Source: Caenispirillum bisanense (lineage in GTDB: Bacteria; Pseudomonadota; Alphaproteobacteria; Rhodospirillales; Rhodospirillaceae). Taken from it: a stretch of DNA of 64,000 nucleotides. Where the stretch lies: positions 248,001 through 312,000 of the forward strand of contig NZ_OCNJ01000002.1 of NCBI RefSeq assembly GCF_900230255.1. Reading direction: 5' to 3'. Below are positions 53,625 through 60,948 of the stretch, in pieces. The first letter of the stretch is position 1, and the number at the start of each line of letters is the position of its first letter. The notes under the pieces are model-generated. The model had not been told where the DNA came from. It saw nothing but the letters and a program-made list of their open reading frames with translations, and did not search any database. A program made the position numbers and the translations under genes.

Positions 53625-53727
53625 GACGGTCTCCGGATGGGACGACGGCGCGGCGGCGCGGAACGGGCACCCCCGCATCCCCCTTCCAACGCCACGCCGC
53701 CCCGGACCGTTCGACGACTCTAATTCA

Positions 53728-53743
53728 TGGACTGGTGCGTCCA
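53728..53743. promoter_or_regulatory. TetR-type operator 1 upstream of emrAB-tetR
   Basis: TGGACTGGTGCGTCCA has inverted arms TGGAC/GTCCA spaced by six bases. An identical-architecture copy lies exactly 60 bp downstream, and the flanking AATTCA before each copy is also repeated. Confidence 0.65.
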
Positions 53744-53787
53744 CTTTGATCTTGCGAGCGGGCGGCGGCGGCGCTACGTTGAATTCA

Positions 53788-53803
53788 TGGACGCGGCAGT
53801 CCA
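53788..53803. promoter_or_regulatory. TetR-type operator 2 upstream of emrAB-tetR
   Basis: TGGACGCGGCAGTCCA repeats the TGGAC-N6-GTCCA pattern of operator 1. Between the two copies, TTGCGA (53752-53757) and TACGTT (53775-53780) with a 17-bp spacer could be a weak promoter, so bound repressor at both sites would block it. Confidence 0.65.
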
Positions 53804-53840
53804 GCAAAAGCCGCGCACTCGGGATCTATGGAGAAGAACC

Positions 53841-54944
53841 ATGCGCAATCCTGCGCTTCTGGTGATCGCCGCCGCCGCCCTGGCCGGGGCCGGCGTGTAC
53901 GGCTGGGACTGGTACACCACCGGCCGGTTCCTCGAGGTCACCGACAACGCCTACGTCCAGAGCGACGTGGTGACGGTGGCGCCGAAGATCGCCGGCTACG
54001 TCGCCCGCGTGCCGGTGGACGCCAACCAGCGGGTCGCCGCCGGCGACGTGCTGCTGGTGATCGACGACGCCGACTACCGCGCCAAGGCGGCGCAGGCCGA
54101 GGCCGCCGTGCAGGCGGCGCGGGCGTCGGTCACGGTGGTCGACAGCCAGGTGGCGCTGACCCGCAGCCTGGTGAAGGAGGCCGAGGCCCGCGTCGAGTCG
54201 GCGCGCGCCGACCAGGCCCGCGCCCAGGACGACCTGAAGCGCTACAAGGCGCTCAATGCCTCGCAATACGCCTCGACGCAGAAGTACCAGGCGGCCCTGG
54301 CCGACGCCCGCAAGGCCGCCGCCGCCGTCGCCCAGGCGACCGCGGCCCTGGCCGCCGAGCGCGGCAACCTCGACCTGCTGGCCGCCCAGCGCCTCCAGGC
54401 CGAGGCCGAGGTGGCGCGCGCCGAGGCGAGCCTGCAGGAAGCCCGCATCGCGCTGGACAACACCGTGGTGCGCGCCGCCGGTGCCGGCGTCGTCGCCAAC
54501 CGGGCGGTGGAAGTGGGCCAGTACGTCGCACCCGGCCGCCAGGCCATGAGCGTGGTGCCGGTGGACGACGTCTACGTGGTCGCCAACTTCAAGGAGACGC
54601 AGCTCGCCCGCATGCGGGTCGGCCAGTCCGTCGCCCTGCACGTCGACGCCTACCCCGACCAGCCGCTGCACGGCGTCATCGACAGCGTCGCGCCGGGCAG
54701 CGGGGCGGTGTTCAGCCTGCTGCCGCCTGACAACGCCACGGGCAACTTCACCAAGATCGTGCAGCGCGTGCCGGTGAAGATCCGCCTCGCCGGCGCCGCG
54801 CCGGCCGAGACCCTGCTGGTGCCCGGCCTGTCGGTGGAAGCCGAGGTCGACACGCGCACCGAGGGTGACCGGGCGCTGGCCGGCGGGTCGTTCTTCCTGG
54901 CGCCCTCCACCGCCCTCGCCGCCGTCCCGAAGACACAGCCGTAA
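53841..54944 (+). CDS. emrA: EmrA-like periplasmic adaptor (membrane fusion) protein
   Basis: A 367-residue HlyD-family protein with one N-terminal anchor (ALLVIAAAALAGAGVYGW, about 4-21). It has a lipoyl-like half (NAYVQSDVVTVAPKIAGYVARVPVDANQRVAAGDVLLVID in part), a long coiled-coil hairpin (about 85-200, Ala/Glu/Arg-rich), the second lipoyl half (NTVVRAAGAGVVANRAVEVGQYV) and a beta-barrel (FKETQLARMRVGQSVALHVDAYPD). It links the inner membrane pump to an outer membrane channel. The ATG at 53841 follows GGAGAAG; a start at 53787 would place operator 2 inside the gene. Starts a three-gene operon with the pump and a TetR regulator. Confidence 0.9.
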   Translation: MRNPALLVIAAAALAGAGVYGWDWYTTGRFLEVTDNAYVQSDVVTVAPKIAGYVARVPVDANQRVAAGDVLLVIDDADYRAKAAQAEAAVQAARASVTVVDSQVALTRSLVKEAEARVESARADQARAQDDLKRYKALNASQYASTQKYQAALADARKAAAAVAQATAALAAERGNLDLLAAQRLQAEAEVARAEASLQEARIALDNTVVRAAGAGVVANRAVEVGQYVAPGRQAMSVVPVDDVYVVANFKETQLARMRVGQSVALHVDAYPDQPLHGVIDSVAPGSGAVFSLLPPDNATGNFTKIVQRVPVKIRLAGAAPAETLLVPGLSVEAEVDTRTEGDRALAGGSFFLAPSTALAAVPKTQP

Positions 54945-54977
54945 GGGCCGGCAGGCCCGCAGACGAAAGCCGCCCCC

Positions 54978-56558
54978 ATGTCCACCGCATCCGCATCCGC
55001 CGCCACCGCCGGAGCCCCCGCGCCGGCCGTCGGCTGGGGGCCGAAGCTCGGCTTCCTCGCCATGGTGGTCGGCATGTTCATGGCGATCCTCGACATCCAG
55101 ATCGTCGCCGCCTCGCTGTCGGAGATCCAGGCCGGGCTCGCCGCCAGCGCCGACGAGATCATCTGGGTGCAGAACAGCTACCTGATCGCCGAGGTCATCA
55201 TGATCCCGCTGTCGGGCTACCTGTCGCGGGCGCTGGGCACGCGGTGGACCTTCGTGCTGTCGGCCGGCGGCTTCACCCTGTCGAGCCTGCTGTGCGCCTT
55301 CGCCGCCACCATGGACCAGATGATCGTCTTCCGCGCCATCCAGGGCTTCGTGGGCGGTGCCATGATCCCGCTGGTCTTCGCCTCGGCATATACCATCTTC
55401 CCGCGCGACAAGCAGGCGGCGGTGACGGTGGTGGTGGGGCTGGTGGCGACCGTCGCGCCGACCGTCGGCCCGACGCTGGGCGGCTGGCTGACCGAGATGC
55501 TGTCGTGGCACTGGCTGTTCCTGGTCAACGTGGTGCCCGGCGCCATCGTGACGCTGGTGGTGTGGGCGCTCATCGACGTCGACCGCCCGCAGCTCGACCT
55601 CATCCGCCGCATCGACGTGCTCGGCCTCGTGCTCATGGGGCTGTTCCTCGGCAGCCTCGACTTCGTGCTGGAGGACGGTGCCCGCAACGACTGGTTCGAC
55701 GACCACCACATCCTGATGTTCTCGGTGGTCGCGGCGGTGGCCGGCGTCGGGTTCTTCTGGCGCACCCTGACGGCGCAGAACCCCATCGTCGACCTGACGG
55801 CCTTCAAGGACCGCAACTTCGCCACCGGCTGCCTGTTCAGCTTCGTGCTCGGCATCTCGCTCTACGGCCTCGTCTACCTGCAGCCGCAGTTCCTCGCCCG
55901 GGTGCGCGAGTTGAACGCCCTGCAGATCGGCGAGATCATGTTCGTCACCGGCCTCGCGCAGTTCCTGTCGGCGCCCATCGCCGGCGGCCTGTCGCGCAAG
56001 GTGGACCCGCGCATCATGCTGTCCATCGGCTTCGGGCTCATCGCCTTGTCCAACTGGATGCTGACCGGCCTGACCGCCGAGTGGGATTATTGGGAGCTGT
56101 TCCTGCCGCAGGTGCTGCGCGGCGTCGGGTTCATGTTCGGCATCATCCCGGTGAACGTGCTCGCCCTCGGCACCCTGCCGCCGGAGAAGCTGAAGAACGC
56201 GAGCGGCCTCTACAACCTCATGCGCAACCTGGGCGGCGCCTTCGGGCTGGCCGGCATCACCACGGCCATGACCGAGCGCGGCGGCTTCCACTACGCCCGC
56301 CTCGCCGAGCAGGTCAACCCGGCGCGGCCCGAGGTGCAGGCCCGCATCGACGCCCTGGCCGCCCGCTTCGTCGAGCAGATCCCCGGCGTCGACGGCCACG
56401 CCGCGGCGTTGAAGGTCATCGCCGGGCAGGTGATGCGCCAGGCGACGGTCCTGACCTTCATCGACGTGTTCTGGCTCATGAGCCTGGTGGTGGCGGGGGC
56501 CATCGGGGTTGTCTTCCTCGCCCGCAAGCCCGACCATGCGGTCAGCGATGCCCACTAG
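54978..56558 (+). CDS. emrB: EmrB-like DHA2-family multidrug MFS exporter
   Basis: A 526-residue protein with 14 membrane segments. DHA2 motifs are present: FMAILDIQIVAASLSEIQ (motif D1, MTM1), YLIAEVIMIPLSGYLSRALG (motif A), GFVGGAMIPLVFASAYTIFP and the motif C region GPTLGGWLTEMLSWHWLFLVNVVPG. These pumps expel hydrophobic drugs and uncouplers using the proton gradient. It lies 33 bases after emrA. No outer-membrane TolC-type gene is in the window. Confidence 0.94.
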   Translation: MSTASASAATAGAPAPAVGWGPKLGFLAMVVGMFMAILDIQIVAASLSEIQAGLAASADEIIWVQNSYLIAEVIMIPLSGYLSRALGTRWTFVLSAGGFTLSSLLCAFAATMDQMIVFRAIQGFVGGAMIPLVFASAYTIFPRDKQAAVTVVVGLVATVAPTVGPTLGGWLTEMLSWHWLFLVNVVPGAIVTLVVWALIDVDRPQLDLIRRIDVLGLVLMGLFLGSLDFVLEDGARNDWFDDHHILMFSVVAAVAGVGFFWRTLTAQNPIVDLTAFKDRNFATGCLFSFVLGISLYGLVYLQPQFLARVRELNALQIGEIMFVTGLAQFLSAPIAGGLSRKVDPRIMLSIGFGLIALSNWMLTGLTAEWDYWELFLPQVLRGVGFMFGIIPVNVLALGTLPPEKLKNASGLYNLMRNLGGAFGLAGITTAMTERGGFHYARLAEQVNPARPEVQARIDALAARFVEQIPGVDGHAAALKVIAGQVMRQATVLTFIDVFWLMSLVVAGAIGVVFLARKPDHAVSDAH

Positions 56559-56565
56559 CCCCAGG

Positions 56566-57225
56566 ATGAGAGTGCCCGGTCCCGTGTCCGATACCCCCTG
56601 CTGCGACAAGCCGGCCGGCCGCGGCCGCCGCCCCGACCCGCGCAAGCGCGAGGCCATCATCGAGGCCGCGGCGGCCCTGTTCGTCAGTCACGGCTACCAT
56701 ATCACCATGGACGCCATCGCCGCCGAGGCCGGCGTCTCCAAGCAGACCATCTACAACCTGTTCTCCACCAAGGAAGACCTGTTCGGCGCCGTCATCGCCG
56801 ACCGCGGCGAGCGCGTGTTCGGGGTGCTGTCGCGTCCGCCCGCCGACGCCGGGCCGGAGGAGGTGCTGCGCCAGGTGGGGCGGCAGTTCCTGGCGCTGGT
56901 CGCCGGCGGTCCGGCCATCTGCGTCCAGCGCATGATGGTCATGGCCGGCAGCGACCCCGCCGTCACCCGCCGCTACTACGAGAACGGGCCGCGCCGGGCG
57001 CTCACCCTGCTCGCCACCTACCTGCGGCAGGAGACGGAGAAGGGGCGCCTCGCCGTGCCCGACCCCGACATGGCGGCGGAGGCTTTCCTCGGGATGCTCA
57101 ACGGCCACATGCAGATGCGCACGCTCATGGGGCTGCAGAGCGAGTGGCCGGAGGAGTACCTGCGGCGCAAGGCCGAGTTCGCGGTGGAGACTTTCCTGCG
57201 CGCCTACGCCGTGTCGCCGGCCTGA
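56566..57225 (+). CDS. TetR-family repressor of the emrAB operon
   Basis: A 219-residue regulator whose helix-turn-helix domain (about 22-72) reads KREAIIEAAAALFVSHGYHITMDAIAAEAGVSKQTIYNLF. The ligand domain is of the AefR-like type (LLATYLRQETEKGRL, AAEAFLGMLNGHMQM). It begins seven bases after the emrB stop. I start at the ATG at 56566; a GTG at 56572 and an ATG at 56548 that overlaps emrB are alternatives. It is the obvious candidate for binding the two TGGAC-N6-GTCCA sites. Its 3' end overlaps the convergent PAP2 gene by 22 bases. Confidence 0.88.
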   Translation: MRVPGPVSDTPCCDKPAGRGRRPDPRKREAIIEAAAALFVSHGYHITMDAIAAEAGVSKQTIYNLFSTKEDLFGAVIADRGERVFGVLSRPPADAGPEEVLRQVGRQFLALVAGGPAICVQRMMVMAGSDPAVTRRYYENGPRRALTLLATYLRQETEKGRLAVPDPDMAAEAFLGMLNGHMQMRTLMGLQSEWPEEYLRRKAEFAVETFLRAYAVSPA

Positions 57226-57965
57226 GGGGTGTCGCCGCTTTCGCCGCGCATCTTGCGGCGGCGCACCAGCAGGTCGGCGACGGCGCTGCACAGCAGTGCC
57301 CAGGCGGCGCCGACGCTCCAGCCGGCCAGCACGTCGGTCGGCCAGTGGACGCCCAGGTAGACGCGCGACAGCCCGACCAGCATGGCGATGAGCAGGGCGG
57401 CGGCGATGATGAACACCTTCACCGACCGCCCCGGCTGGACCGTCGCCAGCAGGGCGCCGAGGGTCAGGTAGACCACCGCCGACAGGGTGGAATGACCGCT
57501 CGGGAAGCTGAGGGTGTGGACGTCGACGATGTGCGGCACCAGGTCGGGGCGGGCGCGCTGGAACAGCGCCTTCAGGCCCTGGCTGATGACCATGCCGCCG
57601 AGCACCGACGCCAGCACCAGGGCGGAGGCCCGCCAGCGCCGCAGCAGCCACAGATAGACGACGACCAGCGCCGTCACCAGCGTCAGCACCGTATAGCCGC
57701 CGAGCGCGGTGATGTCGCGCGCCGCCTGCTCCACCCAGGCCGGGCCGATGGGATCGGCCAGGTTCTGCGCATCGCGGAAGAACAGCAGGATCTGCTGGTC
57801 GAAGGTCTGCAGCTCGTTTTCCGCCACTTCGTCGGCGATGACGCCGAACATCCAGAACCCGCCGAACACCAGCACGAGCAGGGCGAGCAGACGGGCCTCG
57901 CGGCGGGCGAGCACGGCGACGGCGGGAACGGCGCGCACGAGGCGCAGGGCGAGGGTGTGGAGCAT
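57204..57965 (-). CDS. PAP2-family membrane phosphatase
   Basis: A 253-residue membrane protein with six hydrophobic segments and the three-part PAP2 phosphatase signature: KALFQRARPD (KX6RP), PSGHS (here FPSGHSTLS) and SRVYLGVHWPTDVLAG (SRX5HX3D). Active-site residues Lys, Arg, Ser-Gly-His, Arg, His and Asp are all present. Such enzymes dephosphorylate undecaprenyl pyrophosphate, phosphatidate or lipid A-linked phosphates; the substrate is open. The ATG at 57965 follows AGGGACC; upstream starts (58007) remain possible. Downstream of a response regulator gene by 50 bases, so possibly co-transcribed. Confidence 0.92.
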   Translation of the reverse strand: MLHTLALRLVRAVPAVAVLARREARLLALLVLVFGGFWMFGVIADEVAENELQTFDQQILLFFRDAQNLADPIGPAWVEQAARDITALGGYTVLTLVTALVVVYLWLLRRWRASALVLASVLGGMVISQGLKALFQRARPDLVPHIVDVHTLSFPSGHSTLSAVVYLTLGALLATVQPGRSVKVFIIAAALLIAMLVGLSRVYLGVHWPTDVLAGWSVGAAWALLCSAVADLLVRRRKMRGESGDTPQAGDTA

Positions 57966-58015
57966 GGTCCCTGCACAACGCGGGATGGTGCCCCACGGTG
58001 GCGTCATCGGTGGCG

Positions 58016-58726
58016 TCAGGTCACCTCCGGCGTGAAGACGTAGCCGACGTTGCGCACGGTGACGAGCAGGCGCGGCTGGGCGGCGTCCTGCTCCAGCTTC
58101 TTGCGCAGGCGGCCGATCAGCACGTCGATGGAGCGGTCGGACGGCGACCACTCGCGGTTGGACACGGCGTCGAGCAGGCGGTCGCGGGTGAACACCCGCT
58201 GCGGCTGGGCGGCCAGCGTCGCCAGCAGGTTGAACTCGCCGGTGGTCAGCGGCACGTTCACGCCGCTCGGGTCGGTGAGCAGGCGGCGGCCGGTATCGAG
58301 CCGCCAGCCGTCGAAGTGATAGGTGGCGCGCTCGTCGCGGGCGGCATCGGTGCGGACCGCGCGGCGCAGGATGTTCTTCACGCGCGCCAGCAGCTCGCGC
58401 TGTTCGTAGGGTTTGACCACGTAGTCGTCGGCGCCGAGTTCCAGCCCCACCACCCGGTCGACGGCGTCGGACTTGGCGGTCACCAGGATGATGCCCATGT
58501 CCGACTTCGCCCGCAGCGTGCGCAGCAGCGACAAGCCGTCGCGCCCGGGCAGGTTGATGTCGAGCAGCACGAGGTCGAAGCGACGGCGCGCCAGCTGGCG
58601 GTCCATGTCGTCGCCGTTGGCCGCCTCGCTGACCTGATACCCCTCCCGATTCAGGTAGGCCGCCAGCACGGCACGGCTCACCTGCTCGTCCTCGACGATG
58701 AGAATGTGATGGCTTTCAGGTCTCAT
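58016..58726 (-). CDS. orphan OmpR/TorR-type response regulator
   Basis: A 236-residue regulator. The receiver domain (1-122) has ILIVEDEQVSRAVLAAYL, phosphoacceptor Asp in LVLLDINLPGRDGLS (about 57), ILVTAKSD and YVVKPYEQRELLARVKNIL. The winged-helix domain (about 140-235) has LTTGEFNLLATLAAQPQRVFTRDRLLDAV, the recognition helix in DRSIDVLIGRLRKKLE and VRNVGYVF. No kinase gene is adjacent. It is divergent from the probable structured RNA, and three phased TTTAC repeats lie between the two promoters. Confidence 0.93.
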   Translation of the reverse strand: MRPESHHILIVEDEQVSRAVLAAYLNREGYQVSEAANGDDMDRQLARRRFDLVLLDINLPGRDGLSLLRTLRAKSDMGIILVTAKSDAVDRVVGLELGADDYVVKPYEQRELLARVKNILRRAVRTDAARDERATYHFDGWRLDTGRRLLTDPSGVNVPLTTGEFNLLATLAAQPQRVFTRDRLLDAVSNREWSPSDRSIDVLIGRLRKKLEQDAAQPRLLVTVRNVGYVFTPEVT

Positions 58727-58815
58727 TCGGTCGTGATGCCCCCCTTTCGACCGTTCACCGTTCCATCCTTATTCAACCAACGGGCCGGGCGCAACGCCCC
58801 TGACAAATCGGGACA

Positions 58816-58852
58816 TTTACCTGCCGTTTACAAAATCGAACTCGCCGTTTAC
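58816..58852. promoter_or_regulatory. three phased TTTAC direct repeats, candidate response-regulator sites
   Basis: TTTAC occurs at 58816-58820, 58827-58831 and 58848-58852, start-to-start distances 11 and 21 bp, i.e. on the same face of the helix. The last two are part of a longer identical block GCCGTTTAC. OmpR-family regulators typically bind such direct repeats. They end 10 bp before the -35 of the divergent RNA promoter. Confidence 0.55.
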
Positions 58853-58862
58853 GGCGGTCGGC

Positions 58863-58890
58863 TTGGCGGTTCACATGCCTCTGCTATCAC
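58863..58890 (+). promoter_or_regulatory. extended -10 promoter of the structured RNA
   Basis: TTGGCG (58863-58868) and TATCAC (58885-58890) are separated by 16 bp, and TGC immediately before TATCAC gives an extended -10. The expected start, 58896-58898, coincides with the first base of the first hairpin. Confidence 0.55.
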
Positions 58891-58896
58891 CAATCT

Positions 58897-59201
58897 CGGC
58901 TTCGTTGCGGAGCCGCCGAATGGTCCGCTGCTTCGGGGGAAGTGCCGGACCTGGTTCGATCCTCCGGCAGGCTTAGGCCTGCACCTCTTGGGGAAGAGGG
59001 AGGGCCGGACCGGCGGCCACCTTAGGGGGGTGCCGCACGGCTGCCGGGTCTTCGGACCCGGCATCGGATGAAGTGCCTGCCGGTGGGGAACCCGATGGGG
59101 AACCGGCAGGTCTTCTTCCGCCGAGTTTCGCCGGGTCCGCCCGGCGGTCCTCATCTGCGTCTCGAAAACTGCGCGCCGGCCCTCGGGTCGGCGTTTTTTT
59201 T
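58897..59201 (+). ncRNA. probable structured non-coding RNA of about 305 nt, unidentified
   Basis: Between a good promoter and a terminator with eight T lies sequence that can form about ten hairpins in a row, with no credible reading frame. The clearest are 58897-58915 (CGGCT/AGCCG), 58922-58951 (two stacked stems), 58967-58982 (GCAGGC/GCCTGC), 58984-58999 (CCTCTT/AAGAGG), 59013-59036, 59042-59063 (9-bp stem with a TTCG tetraloop), 59076-59110 (9-bp perfect stem) and 59129-59146 (CGCCGGG/CCCGGCG). I tested it by eye for RNase P, tmRNA, SRP, 6S, cobalamin, FMN, TPP and glycine consensus segments and found none. It may be a trans-acting RNA or a long attenuated leader of the mmdA operon. Confidence 0.55.
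59174..59201 (+). terminator. strong rho-independent terminator of the structured RNA
   Basis: An 8-bp stem (59174-59181 with 59186-59193, one G-T pair) with the tetraloop CTCG is followed directly by eight T (59194-59201). It lies 194 bases before the mmdA start codon and on the same strand. The space from 59202 to 59394 is AT-richer up to 59250 and probably contains the mmdA promoter, though I cannot assign boxes. Confidence 0.88.
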
Positions 59202-59394
59202 GGCGGGTTTTCGGGTCGGTTCACTAAACCTTAAATTCCAACGAGTTATTCCGATGGTACGGTCGCGCCACGACGGTATCCCGGTGTCCGGGTTCAATTG
59301 GACGCCTTGGTCGTGGTACGGTCGCAGCGAGAGCAACCAGGCGGCGAGCCGGGCGCCGGCGGGCGTCGCGGCCGAACGGAGGACGAGGCAGCCG

Positions 59395-60948
59395 ATGGCG
59401 ATATCCAAGGACCTTCTGGACGACCTTCGCCGCCGCCGCGAGACGGCCATGCTGGGCGGCGGCCGCGACAAGATCGACGACCGCCACGCCCGCGGCCTGC
59501 TGTCGGCGCGCGAACGCCTGGAAGCCCTGTTCGCCGCCGACACCTTCCAGGAATTCGGCCTGCACGCCCGTCACCAGACCCGCCACTTCGGCATGGAGGG
59601 CAAGGACCTGCCGGGCGACGCCGTGGTCACCGGCATCGGCTTCGTCGACGGCCGCCCCGTGGCCGCCTTCAGCCAGGACTTCACCGTCGCCGGCGGCTCG
59701 CTCGGCCGGGTCCACGCCGGCAAGATCTGCGACGTCATGGACTACGCCATGCGCGGCGGCATGCCCATCGTCGGCTTCAACGACTCGGGCGGGGCACGCA
59801 TCCAGGAAGGCGTCGACAGCCTGTCGGGCTATGGCCAGGTGTTCTATCGCAACGTGCTGGCGTCGGGCGTCGTGCCGCAGGTGGCCGTCATTTCCGGCAG
59901 CTGCGCCGGCGGTGCCGCCTATTCGCCGGCACTCATGGACTTCATCATCATGACCCGCGGGTCGGGCAACATGTTCATCTGCGGGCCGGAGGTCATTCGC
60001 GCCGCCACCGGGCAGGTGACGACCATGGACGAGATCGGCTCGGCCATGGCGCATGCCAGCGTGTCGGGCAACATCCACTTCGTGGCCGAAGACGACATGC
60101 ACGCCGGCGCCATCGTGCGCGACCTGCTGTCCTACCTGCCGTCCAACAACATGGCCGACCCGCCGCACGACCTGTCGGCGCACATCACCCTGGCCGACGA
60201 TCCGGGCCTCGACGCCCTGGTGCCGGAAGATCCGCGCATTCCCGTCGACGTCAAGCGGGTGATCGAGCGCATCGCCGACGGCGGCCGGTACCTGGAAGTG
60301 CAGGCCCTGTTCGCGCCCAACATCGTGTGCTGCTTCACCCGCATCGCCGGCATCGTCACCGGCATCGTCGCCAACCAGCCGGCGGTGAAGGCGGGCACGC
60401 TCGACATCGACGCCTCCGACAAGGCGGCGCGGTTCATCCGCTTCTGCAACGTCTTCAACATCCCCATCGTGACCCTGGTGGATGTGCCCGGCTTCCTGCC
60501 CGGCGTGAACCAGGAGCGCCACGGCATCATCCGCCACGGCGCCAAGATGCTGTTCGCCTACGGCGCGGCGACGGTGCCCAAGATCACCGTCATCCTGCGC
60601 AAGGCCTATGGCGGCGCCTACCTCGCCATGTGCTCGCGCGACATGGGGGCGGACCTGGTCTACGCCTGGCCGTCGGCGGAAATCGCCGTCATGGGCGCCG
60701 AAGGGGCGGTGAACATCCTCTACCGCCGCGACCTGAAGGACGCCGAAGACCCGGTCGCCAAGCGCCAGGAGCTGGCCGCCGAGTACCGCCGCGAGTTCGC
60801 CAACCCCTACGTCTCGGCCGGCAAGCTGTTCGTGCACGACGTCATCGAGCCATCGCGCACCCGGGCCGCCATCGCGCTCGGCCTGCGCAGCCTGCTGTCC
60901 AAGCGCGAGACCCGCCCCGCCAAGAAGCACGGGAACATTCCGCTGTGA
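59395..60948 (+). CDS. mmdA: acyl-CoA decarboxylase/carboxylase carboxyltransferase subunit (MmdA/PccB type)
   Basis: A 517-residue crotonase-fold carboxyltransferase with both acyl-CoA carboxyltransferase halves. The N-terminal half has DDRHARGLLSARERLEALF, FNDSGGARIQEGVDSLSGYG and SGSCAGGAAYSPALMDF. The C-terminal half has VDVPGFLPGVNQERHGIIRHGAKMLFAY in part, and LRKAYGGAYLAMCSRDMGADLVYAWPSAEIAVMGAEGA in part. PccB of propionyl-CoA carboxylase is similar, but the downstream genes for a Na+ pump and its carrier point to MmdA of the methylmalonyl-CoA decarboxylase, which forms propionyl-CoA. The ATG at 59395 follows ACGGAGGACGAGG. Confidence 0.9.
   Translation: MAISKDLLDDLRRRRETAMLGGGRDKIDDRHARGLLSARERLEALFAADTFQEFGLHARHQTRHFGMEGKDLPGDAVVTGIGFVDGRPVAAFSQDFTVAGGSLGRVHAGKICDVMDYAMRGGMPIVGFNDSGGARIQEGVDSLSGYGQVFYRNVLASGVVPQVAVISGSCAGGAAYSPALMDFIIMTRGSGNMFICGPEVIRAATGQVTTMDEIGSAMAHASVSGNIHFVAEDDMHAGAIVRDLLSYLPSNNMADPPHDLSAHITLADDPGLDALVPEDPRIPVDVKRVIERIADGGRYLEVQALFAPNIVCCFTRIAGIVTGIVANQPAVKAGTLDIDASDKAARFIRFCNVFNIPIVTLVDVPGFLPGVNQERHGIIRHGAKMLFAYGAATVPKITVILRKAYGGAYLAMCSRDMGADLVYAWPSAEIAVMGAEGAVNILYRRDLKDAEDPVAKRQELAAEYRREFANPYVSAGKLFVHDVIEPSRTRAAIALGLRSLLSKRETRPAKKHGNIPL

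Noticed and set aside
53727-53840. N-terminal extension of emrA to 53727 or 53787
   Set aside because: It would place the operators and the putative promoter inside the gene; GGAGAAG precedes the ATG at 53841.
53826-56660. 944-residue open frame on the minus strand across emrAB
   Set aside because: It is an antisense shadow of the GC-rich emrA and emrB genes: His/Arg/Gly-rich low-complexity translation, no ribosome site, no family similarity.
58953-58962. GGTTCGATCC, a T-loop-like sequence suggesting a tRNA or tmRNA end
   Set aside because: The flanking T-stem does not pair (two mismatches in five), there is no acceptor stem, anticodon arm or CCA, and no tmRNA tag sequence is present.
58897-59201. 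Identity as RNase P RNA, 4.5S/SRP RNA or 6S RNA
   Set aside because: The diagnostic segments (GAGGAAAGTC and ACAGAA of RNase P; GGTCAGGTCCGGAAGGAAGCAG-type loop of SRP) are missing, and the chain of short hairpins does not resemble the long 6S rod.
59068-59394. N-terminal extension of mmdA back to 59068
   Set aside because: The extension would run through the terminator and RNA region and has no similarity; the ATG at 59395 has an excellent ribosome site.
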